From assembly GCA_900470195.1 (NCBI GenBank), contig UEIJ01000006.1, forward strand, positions 62,001-126,000: DNA of 64,000 bases, written 5' to 3'. Positions 38,713 to 48,655 of this stretch are shown here, piece after piece; position 1 is the stretch's first letter, and each line of letters opens with the position of its first letter. The translations under genes were made by a program, and so were the position numbers. The notes under the pieces were generated by a model that saw only the letters and a list, made by a program, of their open reading frames with translations, made no database searches and was not told the origin of the DNA. The DNA is from Hyphomicrobiales bacterium (GTDB lineage: Bacteria; Pseudomonadota; Alphaproteobacteria; Rhizobiales; Rhizobiaceae).

Positions 38713-40506
38713 GTGTCATTGCTCAAAATCTACTGGCGAGCCATGGAATATCTTGCGGTCGAGAAGGCTGCAACGATAACCATGTGCGTGGCCAGCGTGC
38801 TGGTTGCCCTGGTCACACTTGCCGAACCAATTCTGTTCGGTCGGGTCATTCAGGCTATCTCCGACAAGGGTGACATTTTTTCGCCCCTGGCGATGTGGGC
38901 TGCACTTGGCGGCTTCAATATTGTGGCCGCGGTCTTTGTGGCTCGCGGAGCCGACCGTCTTGCACACCGCCGCCGTTTGGGGGTGATGATCGATTCCTAT
39001 GAGCGCCTCATCACGATGCCGCTTTCATGGCACCAGAAGCGCGGCACGTCCAACGCGCTCCATACGCTGATCCGCGCGACGGACTCGCTCTTCACCCTCT
39101 GGCTCGAGTTCATGCGCCAGCATCTGACGACAATCGTTGCCTTGGCAACGCTTATCCCTGTTGCAATGAACATGGATATGCGCATGTCGCTGGTGCTTAT
39201 CGTGCTCGGCGTCATCTATGTGATGATCGGGCAGCTTGTCATGCGCAAAACGAAGGACGGCCAGACCGCCGTCGAAAAGCATCACCACAAGCTTTTCGAA
39301 CATGTCAGCGATACGATCAGCAACGTCTCGGTCGTGCAGAGCTACAACCGTATCGCGTCGGAAACGCAATCCCTGCGCAATTATGCCAAGAATCTCGAGA
39401 AGGCACAGTTCCCTGTTCTTAACTGGTGGGCACTTGCCAGCGGCCTGAACCGCATGGCATCAACCTTCTCAATGGTGGTTGTTCTCGTTCTGGGCGCGTA
39501 CTTCGTCACGAAGGGCCAGATGCGCGTCGGCGACGTGATTGCCTTTATCGGTTTTGCGCAGTTGATGATCGGCCGTCTCGATCAGATCAGTGCCTTCATC
39601 AATCAGACCGTTACCGCACGTGCCAAGCTTGAAGAATTCTTCCAGATGGAAGATGCGACTGCCGACCGTCAGGAACCGCAGGACGTTTCTGACCTCACCG
39701 ACGTAAAGGGCGACATTGTATTCGATAATGTCACTTTCGAATTCCCGAACTCCGGTCAGGGCGTCTATGACGTGTCCTTCGAGATCAAGCCGGGGCAGAC
39801 GGTGGCTATTGTCGGTCCGACCGGCGCGGGCAAGACCACGCTCATCAATCTGCTGCAACGGGTCTTCGATCCGGCAGCCGGTCGCATCGCCATCGATGGA
39901 ACCGATACGCGTACGGTCAGCCGTCGCTCCCTGCGTCATGCTATTGCGACCGTTTTTCAGGACGCCGGACTGTTCAATCGCTCTGTGGAAGAGAATATTC
40001 GTGTTGGTCGTGAAGACGCAACATCCGAAGAAGTCCACGCTGCCGCTCGCGCTGCTGCCGCCCACGACTTCATTCTAGCCAAGAGCGACGGTTACGATAC
40101 CGTTGTCGGCGAACGTGGCTCGCAGCTTTCAGGCGGCGAACGTCAGCGTCTCGCGATTGCGCGTGCAATTCTGAAGGATTCGCCTATCCTCGTTCTGGAC
40201 GAAGCCACCAGCGCACTCGACGTCGAAACCGAGGAGAAGGTGAAGCAGGCGGTTGACGATTTGAGCCACAACCGCACGACCTTTATCATCGCGCACCGGC
40301 TTTCAACGGTCCGCTCAGCCGATCTGGTCCTGTTCATGGACAAGGGCCATCTGGTCGAAAGCGGCAGCTTCGATGAACTTGCCGCACGTGGCGGTCGTTT
40401 CACCGACCTGCTCCGCGCTGGTGGTCTCAAACTCGAAGATAAGGCAACCAAAGTCATTGAGGGTAGCAACGTGATGCCCTTCCCGACCAAAGGCGCGGTT
40501 GGCTAA
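38713..40506 (+). CDS. ndvA: Cyclic beta-1,2-glucan ABC exporter (NdvA/ChvA/Cgt)
   Basis: A 597-residue half-transporter: six-helix membrane domain (about 1-320) followed by an ATPase with Walker A GPTGAGKTT, signature LSGGERQR and Walker B ILVLDEATSALD. The N-terminus SLLKIYWRAMEYLAVEK and overall length match NdvA of Sinorhizobium and Cgt of Brucella, which move cyclic beta-1,2-glucan to the periplasm, where it matters for osmoadaptation and for host infection. The start is GTG with GGGAG eight bases upstream. It is monocistronic, ending at a hairpin. The glucan synthase gene is not in the window. Confidence 0.93.
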   Translation: MSLLKIYWRAMEYLAVEKAATITMCVASVLVALVTLAEPILFGRVIQAISDKGDIFSPLAMWAALGGFNIVAAVFVARGADRLAHRRRLGVMIDSYERLITMPLSWHQKRGTSNALHTLIRATDSLFTLWLEFMRQHLTTIVALATLIPVAMNMDMRMSLVLIVLGVIYVMIGQLVMRKTKDGQTAVEKHHHKLFEHVSDTISNVSVVQSYNRIASETQSLRNYAKNLEKAQFPVLNWWALASGLNRMASTFSMVVVLVLGAYFVTKGQMRVGDVIAFIGFAQLMIGRLDQISAFINQTVTARAKLEEFFQMEDATADRQEPQDVSDLTDVKGDIVFDNVTFEFPNSGQGVYDVSFEIKPGQTVAIVGPTGAGKTTLINLLQRVFDPAAGRIAIDGTDTRTVSRRSLRHAIATVFQDAGLFNRSVEENIRVGREDATSEEVHAAARAAAAHDFILAKSDGYDTVVGERGSQLSGGERQRLAIARAILKDSPILVLDEATSALDVETEEKVKQAVDDLSHNRTTFIIAHRLSTVRSADLVLFMDKGHLVESGSFDELAARGGRFTDLLRAGGLKLEDKATKVIEGSNVMPFPTKGAVG

Positions 40507-40524
40507 TCAGAGAAATTGTAAACA

Positions 40525-40556
40525 AAAAGCCCACGATGATCTCATCGCGGGCTTTT
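40525..40556. terminator. Terminator between ndvA and the MBL-fold gene
   Basis: AAAAGCCC-A-CGATGA pairs with TCATCG-C-GGGCTTTT around a two-base loop with one A/C mismatch. It is flanked by A-rich and T-rich sequence and lies between convergent stops, so it may act in both directions. Confidence 0.88.
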
Positions 40557-40578
40557 CTCTTTATCAACAAGTCTGAAT

Positions 40579-41397
40579 TTAAAGCGGCACCTCAAAGCGG
40601 AGCCCATCATATCCGGGCTCCACATTGTCCGGTGTCTCGCGCATGACGGTTTCATAATCGAGCGGGACATGCATATGCGTGAGAACAGCGCGCTTGGGCG
40701 CCAGCTTCTCAATCCATTCAAGCGCTTCACTGAGCGAGAAATGACTTGGATGCGGACGATATTGCAGCGCATCGATGATGAGCACTTCGGCTCCATCCAA
40801 ATATTTGCGGCTTTGTTCGGGAAATGCGCTCACATCGGTGCAATAGACCACGGAACCAAGGCGAAAGCCGAGCGATTCAATATCGCCGTGCACCTGACTG
40901 AAAGGCTCAAAACGAATTGCACCTCCCGCTCCCGATATGGAAAACGGCGTTTCGGGAGCTATCTCGTGCATGCGGAGGATCGGCGGATAGCTCGATCCAG
41001 CGGGTGTCTCAAAACAATAGCCGAAGGCTTCAAAGAGCCGGTTACGCGTCAGCCGATTGGCGTAAACATCCATGAGACGGCGATTTTCGACGACATACGT
41101 ACGCAAATCATCGATACCGTGAATATGATCTGCATGTGGATGGGTATAAACAGCCGCATCGAGGCTGTGCGCTCCTGCATCTATCATCTGTGCGCGGAAA
41201 TCCGGTCCCGTATCGATCACAACCGTTGTGCTGTGACCCGCACTGTCAAATCGCTCGACCAGGAGCGATGCACGACGACGCCTGTTTTTCGGGTTTTTCG
41301 GATCGCAACTGCCCCAGTCGCCATTGATACGCGGCACACCGGGGGACGACCCGCAACCCAGAAGCGTAAAACGCAGGCAGTTACGCGGCACTGACAC
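40579..41397 (-). CDS. MBL-fold metallohydrolase (PhnP-like phosphodiesterase family)
   Basis: A 272-residue metallo-beta-lactamase-fold hydrolase with the dimetal motif THPHADHIHG and later ligands in YCTDVS and LTHMHVPLDY. The N-terminus LGCGSSPGVPRINGDWG is typical of the PhnP-like proteins, which open cyclic phosphate rings in ribose phosphates; a broader phosphodiesterase role is also possible. The start is GTG with GGAAG six bases upstream, just after the tatD stop. It is last in the run tmk-holB-metG-tatD. Confidence 0.87.
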   Translation of the reverse strand: MSVPRNCLRFTLLGCGSSPGVPRINGDWGSCDPKNPKNRRRRASLLVERFDSAGHSTTVVIDTGPDFRAQMIDAGAHSLDAAVYTHPHADHIHGIDDLRTYVVENRRLMDVYANRLTRNRLFEAFGYCFETPAGSSYPPILRMHEIAPETPFSISGAGGAIRFEPFSQVHGDIESLGFRLGSVVYCTDVSAFPEQSRKYLDGAEVLIIDALQYRPHPSHFSLSEALEWIEKLAPKRAVLTHMHVPLDYETVMRETPDNVEPGYDGLRFEVPL

Positions 41398-41399
41398 AA

Positions 41400-42206
41400 T
41401 TAACTTCCTTTTGTGGCCAACTCTGCTGGTTTGGGCATCTTTGAGAACAACCGGAAGGCATTTTCGCTGGTAATCTGCGCAATCTCTTCCCTGCTCACAC
41501 CGATCGTATCGGCAAGCACAGCAGCCGTATGCTGAACAAAGGATGGTTCGTTGCGCTTGCCACGATGCGGCAGCGGCGCGAGGAAAGGCGCATCCGTTTC
41601 CACCAGCAGGCGATCACGCGGAACAATGGTCGCGACCTCGCGGATTTCCGGTGAGTTTTTGAAGGTCAGGATACCGGAAAAGGAAATATAACCACCGAGT
41701 TCAATGCCCTTTTCCGCCAACAAGCGGCCGGATGAGAAGCAATGCAAGATGAAAGGAAAGGCCCCTTTCGCCGTTTCCTGCTCTAGAATCTCGGCCATGT
41801 CCTCATCCGCGCTGCGGGCATGAATGACCAGCGGCAATTGGGTACGGCGCGCTGCCTCGATGTGGACGAGAAAACCCTTCCTCTGTGCTTCCGGTGGCGC
41901 ATAATCATAATGATAATCGAGACCCGCCTCGCCGATGGCCACCACTTTCGGGTGTTCAGCCAGACGCACGAGATCGTCGGCGGTCACGTCCAGTTCCTCA
42001 TGCGCGTTGTTTGGATGGGTTCCAACCGAACAATAAACGGAATCATAAGTTTCAGCGAGCGCACGGATCGTGTCGAATTTCCTGACCCGCGTGGAAATCG
42101 TCACCATGCGCGTGACCCCGGCATCCAGAGCGCGCTGAACGACATTATCGCGCTCCGGCTCGAAATCGGCAAAGTCGAGGTGGCAATGACTATCGACAAG
42201 CATCAT
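41400..42206 (-). CDS. tatD: TatD-family metal-dependent DNase
   Basis: The 268-residue TIM-barrel hydrolase has the metal ligands in DSHCHLDF, EAGLDYHYD, VIHARSADED, LHCFSSG and the final VETDAPFLAP. TatD proteins are 3'-5' exonucleases or deoxyribonucleases linked to DNA repair. The first two codons are both ATG (42206 and 42203). It lies six bases after metG, and its stop is three bases from the MBL gene start. In many alphaproteobacteria tatD lies in this tmk-holB-metG cluster. Confidence 0.92.
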   Translation of the reverse strand: MMLVDSHCHLDFADFEPERDNVVQRALDAGVTRMVTISTRVRKFDTIRALAETYDSVYCSVGTHPNNAHEELDVTADDLVRLAEHPKVVAIGEAGLDYHYDYAPPEAQRKGFLVHIEAARRTQLPLVIHARSADEDMAEILEQETAKGAFPFILHCFSSGRLLAEKGIELGGYISFSGILTFKNSPEIREVATIVPRDRLLVETDAPFLAPLPHRGKRNEPSFVQHTAAVLADTIGVSREEIAQITSENAFRLFSKMPKPAELATKGS

Positions 42207-42211
42207 CGAAC

Positions 42212-43759
42212 TCAGTTTTTTTCTTCTGTTTCCACATAGCGCGGGAATATCGGCTGCGGAGCTGGCAGATCGCTCCCGCCGACAAGCTGGCTTGCTGTAA
42301 CGTCAGAGAACTGACGCTTGTCGACAGGAATAGCCAGTATGTCGAGAAGCTTTTCCGCCGACTGCGGAATGAACGGTTGCACCATGATGCCGACACGGCG
42401 AATGACTTCGGCCGTCACATAGAGAACGGTACCCATGCGCGCTGCATCGGTCTTGCGCAACGCCCAAGGCTCCTGCCCCGCGAAATAGCGGTTGGCTTCG
42501 GCAACAACAGCGAAAATCGCTCCCAGTGCAAGATGCAGCGCCTGATCGTCCATTGCCTTGCGTGCGGTATGGAGCGCCGCATCGGCCTGATCCAGAATGG
42601 CATTATCCGCTTCTGAAAATTCACCCGGAACCGGAACCTTGCCTTCGCAATTCTTGGCGATCATCGACAGCGAACGTTGTGCAAGATTACCGAGATCATT
42701 TGCCAGATCGGCATTGGTGCGGTTGACGATGGCGTCATGGCTGTAGCTGCCGTCCTGACCGAACGGTACTTCACGCATCAGGAAGTAGCGCAACTGATCG
42801 AGCCCGTATCGCTCAACGAGACTGAACGGATCGATCACGTTGCCGAGCGACTTCGACATCTTCTCGCCGCGGTTGAACAGGAAGCCATGAGCAAAAACCC
42901 GCTTAGGCAAAGGGATACCAGCGGACATCAGGAATGCGGGCCAGTAGACCGCATGGAAGCGCGAGATGTCCTTACCGATGATGTGTGCATCGGCAGGCCA
43001 ATAGCCCCATTTCTCGTTCGAAGTGTCGGGATAGCCGAGTGCCGTGACGTAGTTTGTCAGGGCGTCGACCCAGACATACATGACATGCTTTTCGTCACCC
43101 GGCACTGGAATGCCCCAATCGAAGGTCGTGCGCGAAATCGACAGGTCCTTCAGGCCCGACTTGACGAAGCTCACGATCTCGTTGCGGCGTTCCGCAGGCA
43201 TAATGAAGCCCGGATTTTTCTCGTAAAGATCAAGCAGCCTGTCCTGATAGGCCGAAAGGCGGAAGAAATAGCTTTCCTCCTCGACCCATTCGACGGGCGT
43301 ACCCTGCGGGCCGTAGCGAACGCCATCCTCGCGGACTTCCGTTTCCTCTTCACCGTAATAGGCTTCGTCACGCACGGAGTACCAACCGGCATATCCACCC
43401 TTGTAGATATCGCCATTGTCGGCCATCGCTTTCCAGATAGCCTGGCTGGCCTTGTAATGCCGCTCCTCCGAGGTGCGGATATAGTCATCGTTGGAGCTGT
43501 TCAGCACGTCGGCCATCTGCCGAAATGCAGCCGTATTGCGGTCTGCAAGCTCCCGCGGCGTGATGCCTTCCTTGCGCGCGCTCTGCAGCATCTTGATGCC
43601 GTGTTCGTCCGTACCGGTCAGAAAGAAAACATCCTTGCCATTCAGTCGCTGAAAACGCGCCATGGCATCGGTCGCGATAAGTTCATACGCATGGCCGATG
43701 TGCGGCTTTCCGTTTGGATAAGCGATCGCGGTAGTGATGTAATATTTTTCACGGCTCAT
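42212..43759 (-). CDS. metG: Methionyl-tRNA synthetase
   Basis: A 515-residue class I synthetase charging tRNA-Met. The HIGH motif appears as KPHIGHAYE near residue 20 and KMSKS as [10 protein letters not shown] near residue 300. At 515 residues it lacks the C-terminal tRNA-binding domain of the E. coli enzyme, as is usual for the shorter MetG form. The ATG at 43759 gives [16 protein letters not shown], the usual start. About 100 bases separate it from holB upstream. Confidence 0.95.
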   Translation of the reverse strand: MSREKYYITTAIAYPNGKPHIGHAYELIATDAMARFQRLNGKDVFFLTGTDEHGIKMLQSARKEGITPRELADRNTAAFRQMADVLNSSNDDYIRTSEERHYKASQAIWKAMADNGDIYKGGYAGWYSVRDEAYYGEEETEVREDGVRYGPQGTPVEWVEEESYFFRLSAYQDRLLDLYEKNPGFIMPAERRNEIVSFVKSGLKDLSISRTTFDWGIPVPGDEKHVMYVWVDALTNYVTALGYPDTSNEKWGYWPADAHIIGKDISRFHAVYWPAFLMSAGIPLPKRVFAHGFLFNRGEKMSKSLGNVIDPFSLVERYGLDQLRYFLMREVPFGQDGSYSHDAIVNRTNADLANDLGNLAQRSLSMIAKNCEGKVPVPGEFSEADNAILDQADAALHTARKAMDDQALHLALGAIFAVVAEANRYFAGQEPWALRKTDAARMGTVLYVTAEVIRRVGIMVQPFIPQSAEKLLDILAIPVDKRQFSDVTASQLVGGSDLPAPQPIFPRYVETEEKN

Positions 43760-43860
43760 TATGGACCCGGTCTTTCGAAGTTTGAAAGCGCGCCTGAATG
43801 ACTAGCAGACACACGAGGAGAAAATTATCAGCGGTGACATAACGCATGTCAGCGGCCATG

Positions 43861-44937
43861 TCACGCAAGCGGAGGCAGACCGGAACGAAAAGCGCGATGC
43901 GTTTTTTCCAAAAGGATTATCACCGCTTGCCGACGGTCGAGATTGTAGGTTTCGGCATCCACCGTTTCGCGCACGAGATCGCTCCAGAAATGCGACCACC
44001 GCTCCGCATCATGCAGTTGCCCGGCTTCGGCGCGGTGCCGAGCTTCCGCTGCCACCCTTCCCAGGAGATGGTCACGGAACAGTTCATACTGAACCTCCGA
44101 CTCGCGACCGTTTAAGATGCCAGCCAGCGCCTGTGCTTTGGGCAAATCGAAATTTTGTCCTTCGAGAAGAGAATCGACTGTGTCGGAAATTTCAATGCCG
44201 CCATTTGCCACCAGCAAGAGGGCCTTGCGCACACTGCCTTCTGATCGCTGGAGCAGCGTTTGTGTTACGGTTTCCGGCTCCATTCCGATACTGCGGCCTG
44301 CATGAATCAAAGCATTCCTGAGCGATCCATCATCAAGTGGCTTGAAGCCGATGCTCTGGCAGCGCGACCGAATTGTCGGGAGCAAGCGCCCAGCCGAATG
44401 GGAAATCAGGATAAAGAGCGCCCGTGCAGGAGGTTCCTCCAGAGTTTTCAGGAGCGCATTGGCAGCATTGCGGTTCATATCATCGGCCGGATCGACAATA
44501 ACGATGCGCCAGGCGTGGTCCGACGCCGTTCTGGTCAGAAAATGCGTAACGCGGCGGATTTCCTCCACCGGGATACCCGTTTTGAACTTTCCGGTTTTCT
44601 GATCGAACGGCCGATTGATATGCAGGACAGCCGGATGCATGCCGCCTGCGATCTGTCGCCAGAGCGGTTTCGCAAAGTCGGGTACAATAAGATGTTCAGG
44701 CGCGTCGCCATTGTTGCCATGCGCCAGCATATGGCCTGCCAGATGAAAGGCGAGCGTTGCCTTGCCGATCCCCTGCGCACCTTCAAAGAGCAGCGCATGA
44801 TGCATGCGTCCCTCGCGATAGGCTTGTGCCAGAAAATCACCGATCTCCCGGTGGCCGGTGACATAATCGCTTGCTGATGGTTCTGGCACACCCTCAATGG
44901 AATCGTGAGCTTTAGGGTTGTCGAGTTCCTCGATCAC
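43861..44937 (-). CDS. holB: DNA polymerase III subunit delta prime
   Basis: A 358-residue clamp-loader subunit of the AAA+ family. It shows a Walker A-like [11 protein letters not shown] and the sensor segment LLKTLEEPP, followed by [13 protein letters not shown]; the delta-prime subunit does not need ATPase activity itself. The start is GTG at 44937, overlapping the tmk stop (GTGA) with a GGGG ribosome site in the tmk tail. It is placed between tmk and metG in the usual order. Confidence 0.92.
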   Translation of the reverse strand: MIEELDNPKAHDSIEGVPEPSASDYVTGHREIGDFLAQAYREGRMHHALLFEGAQGIGKATLAFHLAGHMLAHGNNGDAPEHLIVPDFAKPLWRQIAGGMHPAVLHINRPFDQKTGKFKTGIPVEEIRRVTHFLTRTASDHAWRIVIVDPADDMNRNAANALLKTLEEPPARALFILISHSAGRLLPTIRSRCQSIGFKPLDDGSLRNALIHAGRSIGMEPETVTQTLLQRSEGSVRKALLLVANGGIEISDTVDSLLEGQNFDLPKAQALAGILNGRESEVQYELFRDHLLGRVAAEARHRAEAGQLHDAERWSHFWSDLVRETVDAETYNLDRRQAVIILLEKTHRAFRSGLPPLA

Positions 44938-45578
44938 AACAGCCCCCTTTCCGTCAGAACACTATCGACTTCTTTTGCGATATCGCTGGCAATCGCGTCT
45001 TGCGAGCGGTCGGCGTCGATTATCTTGCAGCGTGAAGGTTCCGCTCGAGCAATTGCGAGAAAGGCCTGCCGCCGTGCCTCATGCACCGCAATATCTTCTT
45101 TTTCGAACCGATCTGCGGTTTCGCTGCCGCGCCGCTTGCCTGCACGCAACAAACCTTTCTCTGCGGGAATGTCGAGAATGATTGTCATGTCAGGCATGAC
45201 GCCGTCGATGGCAATGCGCTCCACGGCGGCCATATAGGTACCGTCGAGATTGCCGGTCACGCCCTGATACGCGCGACTTGAATCGATGAAACGGTCGCAG
45301 AGAACGACCCGCCCCTCGTTCAACGCCGGGCGGACAAGCTGGTCAACATGGTCAGCCCTTGCCGCAGCAAACAACAGGGCTTCCATCGCCGGACCGTAGT
45401 TCTCCGCATTGCCGCTCAATATGACATGACGAACAGCTTCCGCCCCAGGAGAACCACCAGGTTCCCGCGTGATAACCGGATCGAAGCCGCTTGCCCGCAG
45501 GTGCTTGGCCAGCAAAGCAATCTGTGTTGATTTGCCCGCTCCTTCGCCGCCTTCGAATGTGATGAACAATCCCGACAA
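44934..45578 (-). CDS. tmk: Thymidylate kinase
   Basis: The 214-residue kinase converts dTMP to dTDP. It has the P-loop [10 protein letters not shown], the REPGG motif, the DRFIDSS (DRY/F) motif and a LID segment around [13 protein letters not shown]. The start is uncertain because there is no ATG. I choose TTG at 45578, which gives the family N-terminus [11 protein letters not shown] and has GGAAG five bases upstream; another TTG at 45590 would add four residues. It overlaps holB by four bases. Confidence 0.93.
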   Translation of the reverse strand: MSGLFITFEGGEGAGKSTQIALLAKHLRASGFDPVITREPGGSPGAEAVRHVILSGNAENYGPAMEALLFAAARADHVDQLVRPALNEGRVVLCDRFIDSSRAYQGVTGNLDGTYMAAVERIAIDGVMPDMTIILDIPAEKGLLRAGKRRGSETADRFEKEDIAVHEARRQAFLAIARAEPSRCKIIDADRSQDAIASDIAKEVDSVLTERGLL

Positions 45579-45680
45579 ACCAACTTCCAAACGTTTGAAT
45601 CGATGCCCGAACGGACTTTCTGTGAAAGTTATTATCGGCCTTTGGCTATCAGGTCGAGCCTGGAATACGCGTAGCGCAGA

Positions 45681-46877
45681 CTAAAGATATTTCCGCAGCC
45701 AGCCGGTGGAAAGCTCCATCGCCGCACCCAGCGCGCGCTTCGAGAGACTTCCTTCCTCGACGGATTGCTCTGTAAAAACAGGAATATCACGAAGAATGCT
45801 GCCATTAAGCTCTAACTGAAGAACCCCGACCTGCTGGTTGCCGGAGACAGGGGCATCAAGTGGTCCTTTATAGACAATACGAGCTTTCAGCTTGTCGCGG
45901 CCGTCCTTCGGCAGCAACAGTTCGACGCGATCCTTGATTTTCAGCGGCACATGCGTGAGCGCACCGCCGAAAACCTGCGCCTCACCCACAATTTCGTCTG
46001 CCGGGTAAAGCTGCACGTCGTCAAAGGCCGTCATCCCCCATTGCAGGAGACGCTTTGCCTCTTCTTCACGCTCCTTGATGCTGGCAAGACCGCTCATCGC
46101 CAGATAAAGCCTGCGGCCGTTCTGTTCCGCCGACCCGACCAGCGCAAAGCCCGATGCTTCGGTAAAACCTGTTCCCATGCCGTCAGCTCCGACATCAAGC
46201 CGCAACAATGGATTACGGTTGCGTTGCATGATGTTGTTCCAGGTAAACGCTGGCTGGGCATAATATTTATAATATTCAGGATGGGCGGTTCGTATATGTT
46301 GCGCCAGTTTGACCAGATCCTGCAGCGAGACTGCCTGCCCTTCAGCGGGGAGACCTGTCGAGTTAACAAATTTGGAGTTGGTCAAGCCAAGCTCCTGCGC
46401 ACGATCATTCATACGCTTCGCAAATGCCTGTTCGCTGCCTGCCAGCCCTTCAGCCAGCACGATGGCTCCATCATTCGCCGACTGAACAATCATTCCCTGC
46501 AGCAGATCGGCAACGGTCGGTGCTGACTTGATGCGCGCGAACATCGTTGACGTTCCCGACGGCGCACCACCGGTTCTCCAGGCGTTCTCGCTGACGGTAT
46601 AAGGCGTTTCGAGTGTCGTGGCACCCTTATCGAGGGCCTCGAAGACCACTTCCGCCGTCATCAGCTTGGCAAGAGAAGCGGGCGGAATAGGAACATTGGC
46701 ATTCTTTGAAAGAAGCACCGTTCCGCTTCGATCATCGACAAGCAATACCTGCGGAGCCTTTGAAACAAATGCTGCCTCGACAGGTGCTGCTGAACAAATA
46801 GCTGGCACGAAAACCGCGACCGAAAGGCCAACGGCAGCGGCACGCACAAATAACAGTGTTTTTGATAACAGCGCCAT
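45681..46877 (-). CDS. D-alanyl-D-alanine carboxypeptidase, DacF-like penicillin-binding protein
   Basis: The 398-residue exported enzyme trims the terminal D-Ala from murein pentapeptides. A signal peptide (about 1-30) precedes the peptidase domain with SxxK as PPASLAKLM and SxN as QSAND, and a C-terminal PBP5-like beta domain (about 290-380). The third motif, usually KTG, reads GTG (GMGTGFTE, codons 46167-46175), which I believe also occurs in related Rhizobiales proteins. The C-terminus ends in an amphipathic stretch that could anchor to the membrane. It is separated from tmk by about 100 bases and from rlpA by 90 bases. Confidence 0.9.
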   Translation of the reverse strand: MALLSKTLLFVRAAAVGLSVAVFVPAICSAAPVEAAFVSKAPQVLLVDDRSGTVLLSKNANVPIPPASLAKLMTAEVVFEALDKGATTLETPYTVSENAWRTGGAPSGTSTMFARIKSAPTVADLLQGMIVQSANDGAIVLAEGLAGSEQAFAKRMNDRAQELGLTNSKFVNSTGLPAEGQAVSLQDLVKLAQHIRTAHPEYYKYYAQPAFTWNNIMQRNRNPLLRLDVGADGMGTGFTEASGFALVGSAEQNGRRLYLAMSGLASIKEREEEAKRLLQWGMTAFDDVQLYPADEIVGEAQVFGGALTHVPLKIKDRVELLLPKDGRDKLKARIVYKGPLDAPVSGNQQVGVLQLELNGSILRDIPVFTEQSVEEGSLSKRALGAAMELSTGWLRKYL

Positions 46878-46967
46878 ACAAACCCCGTTACGTGAGCAAT
46901 GTCTTAGAGCTTACGCAACGAATCTGACCAAAATCAATATGCCAGCGTTTATCGCCGCATCGTGAGC

Positions 46968-48242
46968 TCAATCGAGGCGAACGACAAACGCATTCACTGC
47001 ACCGGCCTTCCAGGCCTCACGCAACAAGGCATCGTTTCCACCCTTCGTCGCCATGGCTGTCAACTCATAGATTACGCCGGTTTCGGTCGGAAGCCTGGTC
47101 AGTGTAAATCTGGTCGAGCGAGGCAGCGATGACTGAGTCTGCTTTGCCTCTTCCAGCATATCGAACGTGCCAAGCTCGACATATTCTCCATGTTCTTCAA
47201 CCTCGCGGCGCTTCCACGCGCTTGAGATCGCATCCTTGGTCAAGATGCTGCCATAGGCGCGCTCCTCAGTATAAGCCGCCGCGGCAAGCCGATCAGTGGC
47301 ATAACCGGCAAGACCGCTCACGCCGGCAGCATTCGCCACCCCAAAGCTGGAACCCGGACGTTGCGATGGAACGGGCACATTTGCCGGGAGCAATGGCGCT
47401 ACCCCACCCGACGGATCGCCGTAAGCGGGATCGACGGCAAAAGGCGAGTTTTCAGGTATAGGCGCAGAAACCGGAACCGCATCCATCACAGGCATCGGAA
47501 CCCGAGACTTCGGCGAAGTAGGCGTCGGCCCATTCATCGCCATCATAACGCCAGTTGCAGGCTGGCCGATCGCGTCACCACCACCAGGGCGATAAGAAGC
47601 CATCAGGAATGAATCGTCGTTGCCATCCAACGGAGCTCTTCCGACGTATTCGACCTTCACATTCGCCGTTCCGTGATGCTGGTAATCCAGCATCTCGGCG
47701 GCTTTCTGCGACAGATCGATCACGCGATCATATTCATACGGACCCCGATCATTAACGCGCACGATCACCGAACTGCCATTGGCAAGATTGGTCACGCGGG
47801 CATAACTCGGCAGCGGCATGGTTGGATGCGCAGCCGTCAAATGGGTCATGTCGTAGACTTCGCCATTGGCAGTCAGGCGTCCGTGGAAAGCTTCGCCATA
47901 CCATGAGGCATGGCCTACCTTGACGTAATTCTTATCTTCCTTGGGGTAATACCAGCGTCCCTTAACCTTATAAGGCTGACCGGTCTGATCTCGCCCGCCG
48001 CCACGCGGCAAGGGCTTCCCTTTGGAAAAAGCCACACGAGGACTGGCTTTCACGCCGTATTTGGATTCAGCGAAATATTCCTTGGATCGCTTGGTTTTCG
48101 ACTTCGGCTGCGGCGCTGATGCGCATCCAGCCAGAGCAACAGCGATAGCTATGAACGACAACATGGCGACGGAACCGCGCTTGTCTTGCGCCTTCGCAGC
48201 CTTGCTGTTGACCGAAAGTTTCAGCCCTCGTTTCGAATCCAT
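46968..48242 (-). CDS. rlpA: RlpA-family septal ring lytic transglycosylase lipoprotein with SPOR domain
   Basis: The 424-residue protein has a lipoprotein signal with lipobox ALAGC, a basic linker, the double-psi beta-barrel domain (about 105-200: ASWYGEAFHGRLTANGE, then VRVNDRGPYEYDRVIDLS), a long Pro/Ala/Gly-rich linker and a C-terminal SPOR domain (about 345-424, starting near EYVELGTF) that binds denuded septal glycan. RlpA cleaves peptide-free glycan at division sites. The ATG at 48242 is preferred to a GTG three codons upstream. Its neighbour is a murein carboxypeptidase gene on the same strand. Confidence 0.9.
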   Translation of the reverse strand: MDSKRGLKLSVNSKAAKAQDKRGSVAMLSFIAIAVALAGCASAPQPKSKTKRSKEYFAESKYGVKASPRVAFSKGKPLPRGGGRDQTGQPYKVKGRWYYPKEDKNYVKVGHASWYGEAFHGRLTANGEVYDMTHLTAAHPTMPLPSYARVTNLANGSSVIVRVNDRGPYEYDRVIDLSQKAAEMLDYQHHGTANVKVEYVGRAPLDGNDDSFLMASYRPGGGDAIGQPATGVMMAMNGPTPTSPKSRVPMPVMDAVPVSAPIPENSPFAVDPAYGDPSGGVAPLLPANVPVPSQRPGSSFGVANAAGVSGLAGYATDRLAAAAYTEERAYGSILTKDAISSAWKRREVEEHGEYVELGTFDMLEEAKQTQSSLPRSTRFTLTRLPTETGVIYELTAMATKGGNDALLREAWKAGAVNAFVVRLD

Positions 48243-48405
48243 ACGCCACACGTCCGTTACTCAGCAACACAACCGGAAACGCTGGTTGCGCCTTTTAGAA
48301 TTTAGTGATGTCACCGATTCATTGACGGATCATTAAAGCTTTTGGAATTCCGCGCATTTGAGTCGCGTTCAATGACGCTTCAACCGCGCTGATTGTGTGC
48401 CCGGT

Positions 48406-48430
48406 GGAACAATCATTCACTCGAAACGTT
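48406..48430 (+). promoter_or_regulatory. EcfG (general stress sigma factor) type promoter
   Basis: GGAAC (48406-48410) and CGTT (48427-48430) are separated by 16 bases, matching the alphaproteobacterial EcfG/RpoE2 consensus GGAAC-N16/17-CGTT exactly. The only downstream gene is the 25-codon membrane peptide at 48459, whose start is 29 bases on. Confidence 0.75.
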
Positions 48431-48458
48431 GAATTTCCAACAGGAAGGAGAACACAAA

Positions 48459-48536
48459 ATGTTAAGAGCAATGATCCTTTGGCTGATGGGAGTTCCCCTC
48501 GTTGTCGTATTGCTTATCTGGTATTTTTTCTTTTGA
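48459..48536 (+). CDS. 25-residue single-helix membrane peptide
   Basis: A very small gene with an excellent ribosome site (AGGAAGGAG, eight bases before the ATG), an open frame of 25 codons and its own promoter and terminator. The peptide starts MLRAMILW, has a hydrophobic helix with VPLVVVLLIW and ends in aromatic residues (YFFF), so it should insert in the inner membrane with a short cytoplasmic N-terminus. I recognise no named family. The EcfG-type promoter 29 bases upstream suggests induction in the general stress response. It is isolated, between divergent rlpA and the convergent lipid kinase gene. Confidence 0.75.
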   Translation: MLRAMILWLMGVPLVVVLLIWYFFF

Positions 48537-48615
48537 AGGTGGAACGTTCGGTCCTTTCAACCGTTATTAATACGGCTCAAATGACCTCCGAGCCAGTCAC
48601 CTAACGTCATGGATT

Positions 48616-48647
48616 AGACCCGCTTTGACCAAGGCGGGTCTTTTTTT
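48616..48647 (+). terminator. Terminator after the membrane peptide gene
   Basis: AGACCCGC (48616-48623) pairs with GCGGGTCT (48634-48641) and is followed by seven T residues. It is about 80 bases after the peptide stop and ends nine bases before the stop of the convergent lipid kinase. Confidence 0.92.
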
Positions 48648-48655
48648 AGCCAGCA

